Source: Microbacterium galbinum
GTDB taxonomy: Bacteria; Actinomycetota; Actinomycetes; Actinomycetales; Microbacteriaceae
Length of the DNA stretch: 64,000 nt
Direction: 5' to 3'
NCBI RefSeq assembly: GCF_023091225.1
Contig: NZ_JAHWXM010000001.1
Location: 2,232,001-2,296,000 of the forward strand
Within the stretch, counting starts at the first letter, position 1. Each line of letters begins with the position of its first letter. A model generated the notes under the pieces. The model did not search any database. It was not told the DNA's origin and was given only the letters and a program-made list of their open reading frames with translations. The position numbers were made by a program, and so were the translations under genes. This document shows, piece after piece, positions 45,086 to 52,983 of this stretch.

Positions 45086-45318
45086 TCGTTCTCGATGAAG
45101 ATCGTTATCTCCAGTGCGAAGACGTAGGGAGCGGCAGGGTTGGTCGGTTGGGTTGCGGCTCTCGAGTACTTCTCGCTCGTGCGAGGAGCGCTTGAGGCGT
45201 TGCTACCCCGCGAGTTCGTGTCGATGCTCAGGTGAGGGAGCGCACTAAGCTCGCTCAATCTGATGCAGCAGCGCGCGGAGGGCGAGTGCGTTGAGGGGCT
45301 GCTGGTGTCGGATGGCTT

Positions 45319-45334
45319 TGTTTCACGTGAAACA
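45319..45334. promoter_or_regulatory. parS site 5
   Basis: TGTTTCACGTGAAACA, perfect. Confidence 0.95.
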
Positions 45335-45568
45335 TCTGGTTAGAAAGCCCGATCAGAGGGTTTGAGGCAGCTGGTGCGCAGTGGTGGTGTTCCCTTCGCT
45401 TGTGACTTCGTTCGCTTCTTCTTGTTTCATGTGGCCCACTCGCGCAGTGATGGCGGGGGTCGCTGGGCCGCGGGTCGCGCGACGATAGGTCCTGGAGCAC
45501 CCAGTCACCTCTGCGGTCCACGTCACCTGTCGTTGCGCGTTGCGCCGTTCCCGGGGCTCTGAGGGCGA

Positions 45569-45584
45569 TGTTCCACGTGAAACA
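45569..45584. promoter_or_regulatory. parS site 6
   Basis: TGTTCCACGTGAAACA, one base changed in the left arm. Confidence 0.88.
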
Positions 45585-46068
45585 TGTGGTGCTGCGGCCG
45601 GGATAGCGACGAACAGTGGACGGAGTGTGGGGGAGGTGCGGGGACCGGTGGCGCTCGTTTCGGCCCTTCGCCTTTCGGCCCGTCGCCTTGCGCCGCGCCA
45701 CTTCGCGCCCTCCGCCCCTCCCCCCGTAGGAGAGCTCGGTGAACCGGAACGAAACGCGGCAAGCCGGCACGAAACGAGGCATGGGGATGCGAAGCGCGGC
45801 AAAGCGGGATGACGCGAAGCGGGATCGCTCAAAGCAAGACGCAGCGAGGCGAAGCGGGACGAGGGGGACGCCGGGGGGACGCGGGGAAGGGCACGGCGGG
45901 AGGCGGCGGGGCGGCGGTACGGCACGGGTGGACGGGACGGGGCGGGGTGGGGCGGGCGCCGCGTCGCGGGCTACCGCTGCCGGCTGGTGGAGTGCCTCAC
46001 TTCCGTTCGGCGGAAGCAATCGGTGATGATCAGAGCTCGAAGCGCCGCAGCTTGGGGCCATCTGACCT

Positions 46069-46084
46069 TGTTTCACGTGAAACA
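46069..46084. promoter_or_regulatory. parS site 7
   Basis: TGTTTCACGTGAAACA, perfect. Confidence 0.95.
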
Positions 46085-46361
46085 TACGATTCCTCATCGC
46101 CGAGACGGCGGCCGGGGACTGGCGAGGAGCGCGGGGAACGTGGCGAGGAGTGCGGAGCACGTGGCGAGAGAGGCGGGGAGCGTGGCGAGGGGAGGGGAGA
46201 GGGGAGAGGGGAGTGGGGAACGCGGGATGGAGATGACGAGGGAGGTACTGCGCGGGGGCGCGTAGCTGACTGTTCCTCGCTGGCGGCCCTTCGTCTCGCT
46301 TCGCTCGCTCAGGGACCGTGGGTTTCGCCCACCCCGGGCCCGCTAGACACTCATCCCCCTG

Positions 46362-46377
46362 TGTTTCACGTGAAACA
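46362..46377. promoter_or_regulatory. parS site 8
   Basis: TGTTTCACGTGAAACA, perfect. Confidence 0.95.
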
Positions 46378-46654
46378 CGCATTCAGCCGAGGCGGCTAAC
46401 ACTGCGCCTGTGCGACTCCGAGCAGTAGGCAACCAACTGACTGGTCCGCTAAGCGAGTCCCCACTACGGCTCCAGAGGAGCGCACCCGCACCTTGAGGCG
46501 GAGGTCCGGCACGTCAGCTGCAAGAGGTGCATGTCGATGAGGGCGACTCCGGATTGAGGGCACCAACTCCGACAGACGCCAGCCCGGTAGATCGCGAAGT
46601 TTGCGAGGGGTCGCCGGACCCCTGGCCACCGGTGCTCCTCCCGCCGCGCAGCAG

Positions 46655-46670
46655 TGTTTCACGTGAAACG
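46655..46670. promoter_or_regulatory. parS site 9
   Basis: TGTTTCACGTGAAACG, one base from consensus. Confidence 0.93.
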
Positions 46671-46717
46671 TTGTAGAGATGCCGACACCAACCTCGACTG
46701 ATTGACGCGATCGAGCC

Positions 46718-46816
46718 GTGTGGAGGTGAAGTACTCCCGGGAGTGAGCATCGGGAGGGGGCCGCGAAGCGGGAGGGTCCCCGTTCTGCGAACGAAGGGAG
46801 CGCTTCACCTCCACAC
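46718..46816. repeat. 99-bp inverted-repeat element, copy 2 (reverse orientation)
   Basis: 21-bp ends (46718-46738 and 46796-46816) pair at 19 of 21 positions. Read on the minus strand it matches copy 1 closely, including the internal GGGACCCTCCCGCTTCGCGG segment. Where copy 1 has GGCG in the arms, copy 2 has GAAG, changed on both sides so that pairing is kept. Confidence 0.8.
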
Positions 46817-46930
46817 CCCCAGGGGCTACTGCACCCCCACACCCCAAAGAGCACCCAGAAAACCCGAGATACAGCCCCCGGACAGCCCGAGGAACCCCAC
46901 CCTCGGCGTTCCGACGTCGGTCCAAGCGAT

Positions 46931-46936
46931 TAGAGT
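46931..46936 (+). promoter_or_regulatory. -10 box of the parAB promoter
   Basis: TAGAGT about 25 bases before the parA ATG, followed by AAAGGAG (46951-46957). The parS site in the parA start lies immediately downstream, within reach of ParB-mediated repression. Confidence 0.5.
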
Positions 46937-46960
46937 GGAACGCGGCCCCGAAAGGAGTGG

Positions 46961-47884
46961 ATGTTTCACGTGAAACAGTCCGAGAAGGCATCCCCGAGTG
47001 AATCATTCGGGATGGATACACCGCTCGCGCGGGAGCTCGCCGACCTGTCAGCTCGACGTCGTGCTCTGGAGTCCACGAAGGTGGAGTTCTCCGGAGAGAC
47101 GCGGGTGATGACGGTCTCCAACCAGAAGGGTGGGGTCGGTAAGACCACGACTGCGGTGAACGTGGCTTCGGCCCTCGCCGGACTGGGGGCGAAGGTCCTC
47201 GTGATCGACCTCGATCCGCAGGGAAACGCGTCGACGGCGCTCGGAGTTCCACACAATGCGGAGACCGCGAGCATCTACGACGTCCTGATCGAGGGCACGC
47301 CCCTCGCTGAGATCGTCCAGCAGAGCCCCGAAGATGAGAACCTCTTCTGCGCGCCGAGCACGATTCACCTCGCCGGCGCCGAGATCGAGCTCGTGGCGCA
47401 GGTCGCGCGCGAGCATCGACTGCGCACAGCACTCGACGAGTACCTCAAGAGCACGCCGATGGACTTCGTGATCATCGACTGCCCGCCGTCGCTCGGTCTC
47501 CTCACGATCAACGCGTTCACCGCGGCATCCGAGGTCTTCATTCCCATTCAGTGCGAGTACTACGCGCTGGAGGGTCTGAGCCAACTGCTCGGCAGCATCC
47601 AGATGATCCAGAAGCACCTGAACCCGGGTCTCCACCTCTCGACGATCCTGTTGACGATGTACGACGGGCGTACCCGCCTGGCGCAGCAGGTGGCCGAAGA
47701 GGTGCGCGGTCATTTCCCCGAGCAGGTGCTCGAGACGATGATCCCGCGGTCGGTGCGCGTGTCGGAAGCCCCGAGTTTCGGCCAGACGGTGATCGCCTAC
47801 GACGGTCAGTCCGCCGGCGCGATCGCGTATCGTGAGGCCGCTGTCGAAATCGCGTCGCGTGCGGCGCAGAGCAAGGAGAAATGA
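46961..47884 (+). CDS. parA: Chromosome partitioning ATPase ParA
   Basis: A 307-residue Walker-type ATPase that moves origin regions by binding DNA and the ParB complex. The deviant Walker A is QKGGVGKTT (55-63); VIDLDPQGNAST and DFVIIDCPPSLGLL follow. The first codons, MFHVKQ, are parS site 10 itself. AAAGGAG sits only three bases before this ATG; a start at Met18 (MDTPLARELADLS) is the alternative and is where family similarity begins. The stop overlaps parB. Confidence 0.95.
   Translation: MFHVKQSEKASPSESFGMDTPLARELADLSARRRALESTKVEFSGETRVMTVSNQKGGVGKTTTAVNVASALAGLGAKVLVIDLDPQGNASTALGVPHNAETASIYDVLIEGTPLAEIVQQSPEDENLFCAPSTIHLAGAEIELVAQVAREHRLRTALDEYLKSTPMDFVIIDCPPSLGLLTINAFTAASEVFIPIQCEYYALEGLSQLLGSIQMIQKHLNPGLHLSTILLTMYDGRTRLAQQVAEEVRGHFPEQVLETMIPRSVRVSEAPSFGQTVIAYDGQSAGAIAYREAAVEIASRAAQSKEK
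46962..46977. promoter_or_regulatory. parS site 10, inside the start of parA
   Basis: TGTTTCACGTGAAACA, perfect, beginning at the second base of the parA ATG and ending in codon 6. Confidence 0.95.
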
Positions 47885-48861
47885 TGGCGAAGCGCACTGG
47901 TCTGGGCCGCGGAATCGGCGCACTCATCCCCACGGCCGATCAGACGGAGCGTCCGGTCGACGTGTTCTTCCCCGGCGCGAGCATCCGTCCGTCGGAGTCG
48001 ACGACCACGACCGAGGCACCGGCCGAGGGCGCGGATGCTGCGGACCTCACCGTCGTGCCGGGAATCCACCTCGTGCAGGTCGACCCGAACAAGATCGTCG
48101 CCAACCCGCGCCAGCCGCGCACCCACTTCGACGCCGATGATCTCGCCGAGCTGGTGCACAGCGTGCGGGAGTTCGGCGTGCTGCAGCCCGTCGTCGTGCG
48201 CACCAACTCCGAGGGCGACTACGAGCTGATCATGGGGGAGCGGCGCACGCGCGCCGCTCGGGAGGCCGGCCTCACCGCCATCCCCGCGATCGTGCGCGAG
48301 ACCGCCGATGAGAATCTCCTGCGCGACGCGCTGCTCGAGAACCTCCACCGTTCCGAGCTCAACCCTCTGGAAGAGGCATCCGCCTACCAGCAGCTGCTCG
48401 AGGACTTCGGCATCACGCAGGAGGAACTCGCGACGCGCATCGGTCGTTCCCGTCCTCAGATCAGCAACACGATCCGTCTGCTCAAGCTGCCGGTGCCCGT
48501 GCAGCAGCGTGTCGCGGCGGGCGTGCTGACCGCGGGCCACGCTCGCGCGATCCTCAGCCTCGAGACGCCCGAATCGATGCAGCGCCTCGCCGACAAGGTC
48601 GTGAACGAAGACCTCTCGGTGCGCGCGACCGAGGAGGCCGCGAAGACGCAGTGGAGCAGTGGCACCAAGACGACGAAGGCGACGCCGGGAGCGCGCCGCG
48701 CCTACCTCGACGAGGTCGCCGGCAAGCTCGGGGATCGCCTCAACACGCGGGTCAAGATCTCCCTCGGATCGCGCAAAGGCCAGGTCACGATCGATTTCGC
48801 CTCGATCCAGGATCTCAACCGCATCCTCAGTGAACTCGGCGAGGAGAGCTACGGCAACTGA
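47884..48861 (+). CDS. parB: Chromosome partitioning protein ParB
   Basis: A 325-residue CTPase and parS-binding protein. ATG at 47884 is preferred over 47881 because AAGGAG ends five bases ahead and the family begins MAKRTGLGRGIGALIP. The CTP-binding part has NPRQPRTHF and GERRTRAAREAGL; the helix-turn-helix region includes ITQEELATRIGRSRPQISNTIRLLKLP and a basic dimerisation domain ends the protein. Its targets are the ten parS sites just upstream. Confidence 0.97.
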   Translation: MAKRTGLGRGIGALIPTADQTERPVDVFFPGASIRPSESTTTTEAPAEGADAADLTVVPGIHLVQVDPNKIVANPRQPRTHFDADDLAELVHSVREFGVLQPVVVRTNSEGDYELIMGERRTRAAREAGLTAIPAIVRETADENLLRDALLENLHRSELNPLEEASAYQQLLEDFGITQEELATRIGRSRPQISNTIRLLKLPVPVQQRVAAGVLTAGHARAILSLETPESMQRLADKVVNEDLSVRATEEAAKTQWSSGTKTTKATPGARRAYLDEVAGKLGDRLNTRVKISLGSRKGQVTIDFASIQDLNRILSELGEESYGN

Positions 48862-48887
48862 GCCGGATCCACCGCAGAGAACCGCGT

Positions 48888-48923
48888 CCGACCCCCTGAA
48901 TCACGGGGAGTCGGGCGCTTTTC
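48888..48923 (+). terminator. Terminator after parB
   Basis: A stem of CCGACCCCC against CGGGGAGTCGG with one mismatch, then GCGCTTTTCTC, about 26 bases past the parB stop. Confidence 0.65.
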
Positions 48924-48973
48924 TCGTCGACGGCCCTCGATGTCAAGCACCCCCGCGAGATTCTCCGGAGTTC

Positions 48974-48979
48974 TAGACT
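48974..48979 (+). promoter_or_regulatory. -10 box upstream of the sugar transporter
   Basis: TAGACT, 28 bases before the ATG; a GGGAGG Shine-Dalgarno lies between, so this message has a normal short leader. Confidence 0.45.
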
Positions 48980-49007
48980 CGCTGAGGACGACCCATGGGA
49001 GGGCAAC

Positions 49008-50456
49008 ATGTCAGCGACAGCATCCGGATCCGGCATCAAGGGGAAGGTGATCGCGATCAGCATCGCCGCGGCCCTCGGCGGATTCCTCTTCGGATTCGAC
49101 ACAGCGGTCATCAACGGCGCGGTGGATGCTCTCGCCGGCAACCAGTCGGGCTTCGACCTCGGCGCCGGCCTCAAGGGCTTCGCCGTTTCGTCGGCCCTCA
49201 TCGGTTGTGCGGTCGGCGCGTGGTTCGCCGGTCCGCTGGCGAACCGGTACGGACGCATCCCCATCATGGTCGCGGCTGCGGTCCTCTTCCTGGTGTCGTC
49301 GATCGGTTCCGGCCTGGCGTTCAGCGTCGTCGACCTGATCATCTGGCGCATCGTCGGTGGCCTGGGTGTCGGCGCGGCATCCGTCATCGCGCCGGCGTAC
49401 ATCGCCGAGGTCTCTCCCGCCAGCATGCGCGGTCGACTCGGCTCGCTGCAGCAGCTCGCGATCGTGAGCGGTATCTTCGTCGCCCTGTTGTCGGACGCCC
49501 TGCTCGCCGAGGTCGCCGGCGGCGCCGCCGAGTCGCTCTGGGGTCTGTACGCCTGGCGATGGATGTTCATCGCGGAGGCGATCCCGGCGACCGTCTACGG
49601 CATCATGGCGCTGAAACTCCCCGAATCCCCGCGCTATCTCGTGCGCAAGGGCGACATCGAGAAGGCATCCGAGGTGCTCACGACCGTCACGGGCACGGTC
49701 GATGTGAAGGCCAAGATCTCCGAGATCACCGGCACGATCGACACGGAGAAGAAGGAATCCCTGCGCGACCTGCGCGGCAACCGCTTCGGCCTCAAGCCGA
49801 TCGTCTGGGTCGGCATCCTGCTGTCGGTCTTCCAGCAGTTCGTCGGCATCAACGTCATCTTCTACTACTCGACGACGCTGTGGCAGTCGGTCGGCTTCGG
49901 TGAGTCCGAGGCGCTGCTGATCACGGTGATCACTTCCGTCACGAACATCGTGGTGACGATCGTCGCGATCCTGCTCGTCGACAAGGTCGGCCGCCGCATC
50001 ATGCTGCTCGTCGGATCGGTGGGCATGACGATCTCTCTCGGCCTCATGGCTCTCGCGTTCTCGTTCGGCACCCTCGATTCCGCCGGTGCCGTCACGCTGC
50101 CCGAGCCCTGGTCGACCGTGGCGCTGATCTGCGCCAACGCGTTCGTCGTGTTCTTCGGTGCCACCTGGGGCCCGCTCGTGTGGGTGCTGCTGGGCGAGAT
50201 GTTCCCGAACTCGATCCGCGCGGGCGCTCTCGCGGTCGCAGCGGCGGCGCAGTGGGCGGCGAACTTCTTCATCTCGACGACGTTCCCCGCGTTCGCCAAC
50301 ATCGGCCTGCCGTCCGCCTACGGTTTCTACGCGTTCTTCGCACTGCTGTCGTTCTTCTTCGTGTACTTCAAGGTCGCCGAGACCAAGGGCAAGGAGCTCG
50401 AGGACATGAGCGAAGATGTGAAGGTCGAGCGCCGACCCCGTCGCGCACGCGCGTAG
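49008..50456 (+). CDS. MFS sugar porter
   Basis: A 482-residue transporter with twelve membrane helices. Sugar-porter signatures are GGFLFGFDTAVINGA, the loop NRYGRIPIM, PESPRYLVRKG, QQFVGINVIFYYS and the second loop DKVGRRIML. It most resembles proton-coupled hexose or pentose carriers of the XylE/GlcP type; the exact sugar is not evident. A GGGAGG ribosome site precedes the ATG. It stands alone, downstream of parB, with no sugar-metabolism gene beside it. Confidence 0.93.
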   Translation: MSATASGSGIKGKVIAISIAAALGGFLFGFDTAVINGAVDALAGNQSGFDLGAGLKGFAVSSALIGCAVGAWFAGPLANRYGRIPIMVAAAVLFLVSSIGSGLAFSVVDLIIWRIVGGLGVGAASVIAPAYIAEVSPASMRGRLGSLQQLAIVSGIFVALLSDALLAEVAGGAAESLWGLYAWRWMFIAEAIPATVYGIMALKLPESPRYLVRKGDIEKASEVLTTVTGTVDVKAKISEITGTIDTEKKESLRDLRGNRFGLKPIVWVGILLSVFQQFVGINVIFYYSTTLWQSVGFGESEALLITVITSVTNIVVTIVAILLVDKVGRRIMLLVGSVGMTISLGLMALAFSFGTLDSAGAVTLPEPWSTVALICANAFVVFFGATWGPLVWVLLGEMFPNSIRAGALAVAAAAQWAANFFISTTFPAFANIGLPSAYGFYAFFALLSFFFVYFKVAETKGKELEDMSEDVKVERRPRRARA

Positions 50457-50459
50457 GCT
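50454..50459 (+). promoter_or_regulatory. -10 box of a leaderless promoter
   Basis: TAGGCT straddling the end of the transporter gene, with 7 bases to the ATG at 50467. Confidence 0.5.
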
Positions 50460-50466
50460 GGAAGGC

Positions 50467-50802
50467 ATGAGCGAGTCCGTCCCCCGTCGCGCCAGCCTGG
50501 AAGTACTGCGTGCCGAGGCATCCGACGAACTCGCCGTGATCGTGCAGGAGCGGTTGCTGGGCGGGGAGGACCCGTGGGAGTTCATGGAGGAGCTCCCCAG
50601 CATCGATGAGCTCGTCGTCTACCTGCTGCGCGCCGACAACATCAGCGCGAACGACGGCGTGCGGCCGAACGAAGCCCGGCACTACCGGGTGCTGCGGCAG
50701 ATCGCCCTCGAGTACCCGGAGCTGACGCCGGCCGTGTGGGGCCTGCTCGACGAGAAGCAGCGCTACCGCCGGTGGGACCCGACGGTCGCGGACGCCTCCT
50801 GA
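50467..50802 (+). CDS. Small conserved protein of unknown function (111 residues)
   Basis: An acidic, mostly helical cytoplasmic protein with SLEVLRAEASDELAVIVQERLLGG, DPWEFMEELPSIDELVVYLLRADN and a C-terminal ELTPAVWGLLDEKQRYRRWDP. No known domain is apparent to me. A TAGGCT box seven bases before the ATG suggests its own leaderless promoter. The GrpB-like gene follows by two bases, so they are co-transcribed. Confidence 0.75.
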   Translation: MSESVPRRASLEVLRAEASDELAVIVQERLLGGEDPWEFMEELPSIDELVVYLLRADNISANDGVRPNEARHYRVLRQIALEYPELTPAVWGLLDEKQRYRRWDPTVADAS

Positions 50803-50804
50803 CG

Positions 50805-51332
50805 ATGCCACGGATGCTCGTCGCCTACGACCCGTCGTGGCCCGAGCAGTTCGCGGATGCTGCCGCCCTGTTGCGCTCGCACGGCGACCCGGACTGGGTC
50901 ATCGAGCACATCGGTTCGACCGCGATCCCCGGCATGCGCGCGAAGCCCATCATCGACCTCGCGGTGCGGGTTGCGGATCCTGCGGACTTCGAGCGGCATC
51001 GGAGTGCGCTCGAGAGGTCGGGCTGGCGGCGGGGGAGCGCGGTGCGCAGTCACCCGGTGATGCTCCGTGAGAGGGACGGCGTGCGCACGCATATCGCGCA
51101 CTTCTTCACCGCGGCAGACTGGGATGCCGTGAACCAGAGGATCCTGCGGGACTGGCTGCTCGAGCACCCCGCGGATGCCGATCGCTACCGGCACGCGAAG
51201 TGCGATGCCGTGGCCGCCGCTGCCCGCGGTACCTCGAGCTACAGCGCCGCGAAGACCCCGGTGATCCAGGAGATCGTGGATCGCGCGCGCACGGCCCGGG
51301 GGTTGCCGCGGATCGAGGTGTCGGACAAGTAG
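50805..51332 (+). CDS. GrpB family (UPF0157) protein
   Basis: A 175-residue nucleotidyltransferase-fold protein. The core IEHIGSTAIPGMRAKPIIDLAV with the acidic Asp is the family signature, and IAHFFTAADWDAVNQRILRDWLLEHPADADRY and YSAAKTPVIQEI fit later parts. Members may transfer nucleotides to an unknown target; some relatives form the second half of dephospho-CoA kinase fusions. Start ATG 50805, two bases after the preceding gene. Confidence 0.9.
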   Translation: MPRMLVAYDPSWPEQFADAAALLRSHGDPDWVIEHIGSTAIPGMRAKPIIDLAVRVADPADFERHRSALERSGWRRGSAVRSHPVMLRERDGVRTHIAHFFTAADWDAVNQRILRDWLLEHPADADRYRHAKCDAVAAAARGTSSYSAAKTPVIQEIVDRARTARGLPRIEVSDK

Positions 51333-51375
51333 CCGCGGGGTGGGGCCTTGCACAAGCCCAGGGACCCAGCTTCTG

Positions 51376-51424
51376 TCGGGAGGGGCCCGCGAAGCGGGAG
51401 GGTCCCCGTTCTGCGAGAGAGGGG
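51376..51424 (+). repeat. Core fragment of the 99-bp element
   Basis: TCGGGAGGGGCCCGCGAAGC and the sequence after it, to CCCCGTTCTGCGA, repeat the inner part of copy 2 (46749-46790) with one change; the outer 21-bp ends are absent. It lies between the GrpB gene and trxA. Confidence 0.7.
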
Positions 51425-51477
51425 AACATCCCGGAGCCCGTCACCGAAAGCATCCGTAGAACAACGGCAAGAACGAG

Positions 51478-51510
51478 AAAGGCCGCCACCCTCCGAAGAG
51501 AGTGACGGCC
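51478..51510 (-). terminator. Terminator after trxA
   Basis: 12-bp arms (51481-51492 and 51499-51510) pair with two G-U wobbles around a 6-base loop and are followed by TTT on the minus strand. Confidence 0.75.
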
Positions 51511-51525
51511 CGAAACTTCTCAGAC

Positions 51526-51849
51526 TCAGCCGATGAAGGCCGCGAGGTCCTTCTCGAGGGCCGGCTTCGGCTTCGCGCCGATGATGGTCGTCTTGACCTC
51601 ACCGCCCTGGAACACCTTCATCGCCGGGATCGACGTGATCTGGTACTTCATCGCCAGCTCGGGGTTCTCGTCGACGTTGAGCTTGAGGATGGTGATCTTG
51701 TCGGGGTTGTCGGCCTGGATCTGGTCCAGGACCGGGGCGACCATACGACACGGTCCGCACCATTCGGCCCAGAAGTCCACGAGAATGGGACCTTCGGCCT
51801 GCAGTACGTCCTGCTCCCAGGTCGCCTGGCTCGTAGCCTGTGCACTCAT
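51526..51849 (-). CDS. trxA: Thioredoxin
   Basis: A 107-residue disulfide reductase with the active site WCGPC (Cys31, Cys34) and the cis-proline in TSIPAMKVF. Start ATG 51849 behind AAGGAGA; an in-frame extension upstream lacks family similarity. It follows trxB by 66 bases and is the last gene of the murJ-trxB-trxA run. Confidence 0.97.
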   Translation of the reverse strand: MSAQATSQATWEQDVLQAEGPILVDFWAEWCGPCRMVAPVLDQIQADNPDKITILKLNVDENPELAMKYQITSIPAMKVFQGGEVKTTIIGAKPKPALEKDLAAFIG

Positions 51850-51915
51850 CAGAGTTTCTCCTTGTTCGAGGTTCGTCGGATACAACAGCCGACCGGAGGA
51901 AAGTGTTCCCGTAGG

Positions 51916-52890
51916 TCAGGCGGTGATGATCTCGGCCGCTTCGGCGGCCGGGAACTCGACGGAGGCGTCTTCGAGGTCGGCGAGGAAGTGCTCGGCGTCG
52001 AGGGCGGCGACCGTTCCGGAACCGGCAGCGGTGATGGCCTGACGGTAGGTGGGGTCGATCACGTCGCCGGCGGCGAAGACACCGGGAACCGAGGTGACCG
52101 AGGAGCGGCCGTCGACCCAGATCGTGCCCTCGGCGGTGAGCTTCAGCTTGTCGTGCACGAGGTGCGTGCGCGGGTCGTTACCGATCGCGACGAAGAGACC
52201 GTCGAGGGGCAGTTCGCGCAGCGTGCCGTCTTCGGTGGAGCGCAGCTGCACGCCCTCGACCGAGTCCTTGCCGAGGATCTCGGCGACTTCGCTGTTCCAG
52301 ATGAACTCGATCTTCTCGTTCGCGAAGGCGCGCTCCTGCATGATCTTCGACGCGCGGAGGGTGTCCTTGCGGTGGATCACGTAGACCTTGTCGGCGAAGC
52401 GGGTGAGGAACGTGGCCTCTTCCATCGCCGAGTCGCCGCCGCCGACGACCGCGATCGTCTTCTCGCGGAAGAAGAAGCCGTCGCAGGTGGCGCACCACGA
52501 GACGCCGTAGCCGGAGAGGCGCTCTTCGCCTTCGATGCCGAGCTTGCGGTACGCCGAGCCCGTCGCGTAGATGAGGGTCTGGGTCTCGTGCACCGTGCCG
52601 CTGCCGAGGGTGACCTTCTTGACCGGTCCGTCGAGCTCGAGCGACGCGACGTCGTCGTAGACGACCTCGGTGCCGAACTTCTCGGCCTGCTCCTGGAACT
52701 TGGCCATGAGCTCGGGGCCCTGGATGCCATCGGGGAAGCCGGGGTAGTTCTCGACCTCGGTGGTGTTCATCAGCTCACCGCCGACCTCGACCGAGCTCGC
52801 GATGAGCAGCGGCTCGAGGTTCGCGCGCGCCGCGTATATGGCGGCGGTGAAACCGGCGGGGCCGGAGCCGATGATGACGACCTGACGCAT
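51916..52890 (-). CDS. trxB: Thioredoxin reductase (NADPH)
   Basis: A 324-residue flavoenzyme that reduces thioredoxin. FAD motif IGSGPAGFTAAIYAARA is at the start, the redox site is Cys133-Ala-Thr-Cys136 in SWCATCDGFF, the NADPH motif is VVGGGDSAMEEA, and the end has GVFAAGDVIDPTYRQAITAAGSG. Start ATG 52890. It precedes trxA, as in many Actinobacteria. Confidence 0.97.
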   Translation of the reverse strand: MRQVVIIGSGPAGFTAAIYAARANLEPLLIASSVEVGGELMNTTEVENYPGFPDGIQGPELMAKFQEQAEKFGTEVVYDDVASLELDGPVKKVTLGSGTVHETQTLIYATGSAYRKLGIEGEERLSGYGVSWCATCDGFFFREKTIAVVGGGDSAMEEATFLTRFADKVYVIHRKDTLRASKIMQERAFANEKIEFIWNSEVAEILGKDSVEGVQLRSTEDGTLRELPLDGLFVAIGNDPRTHLVHDKLKLTAEGTIWVDGRSSVTSVPGVFAAGDVIDPTYRQAITAAGSGTVAALDAEHFLADLEDASVEFPAAEAAEIITA

Positions 52891-52983
52891 GAAATGCTCC
52901 CTGTGAGAACTGCAATGCCATCGAATGATGTCCGACAGCTTCAACCCATGGTAACCGCGCGGCATTCCCGCGACGGGAGACGC

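Larger units (their letters stand above)
44859..46960. other. 2.1-kb non-coding stretch with parS sites and inverted repeat elements
   Basis: Between the acetyltransferase and parA no open frame shows family character; the long frames there contain translations of parS (MFHVKH, VSRET) and low-complexity Arg/Gly/Ala sequence. It holds seven parS sites (45070 and 46362 among them), two 99-bp inverted repeat elements, and G-rich purine tracts at about 45780-45960 and 46090-46250. Segment 46378-46654 shows nothing recognisable. Confidence 0.8.

Noticed and set aside
45255..46382. A 375-codon frame (and others) in the parS-rich region
   Set aside because: The translation includes parS-derived MFHVKQ and runs of Arg, Pro and Ser; it lacks family features and normal third-position GC pattern, so the region is taken as non-coding.
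44293..46977. A CRISPR array suggested by repeated TGTTTCACGTGAAACA
   Set aside because: The repeats are 16-bp palindromes with irregular spacing (55 to 500 bases), next to parAB; they are parS sites.
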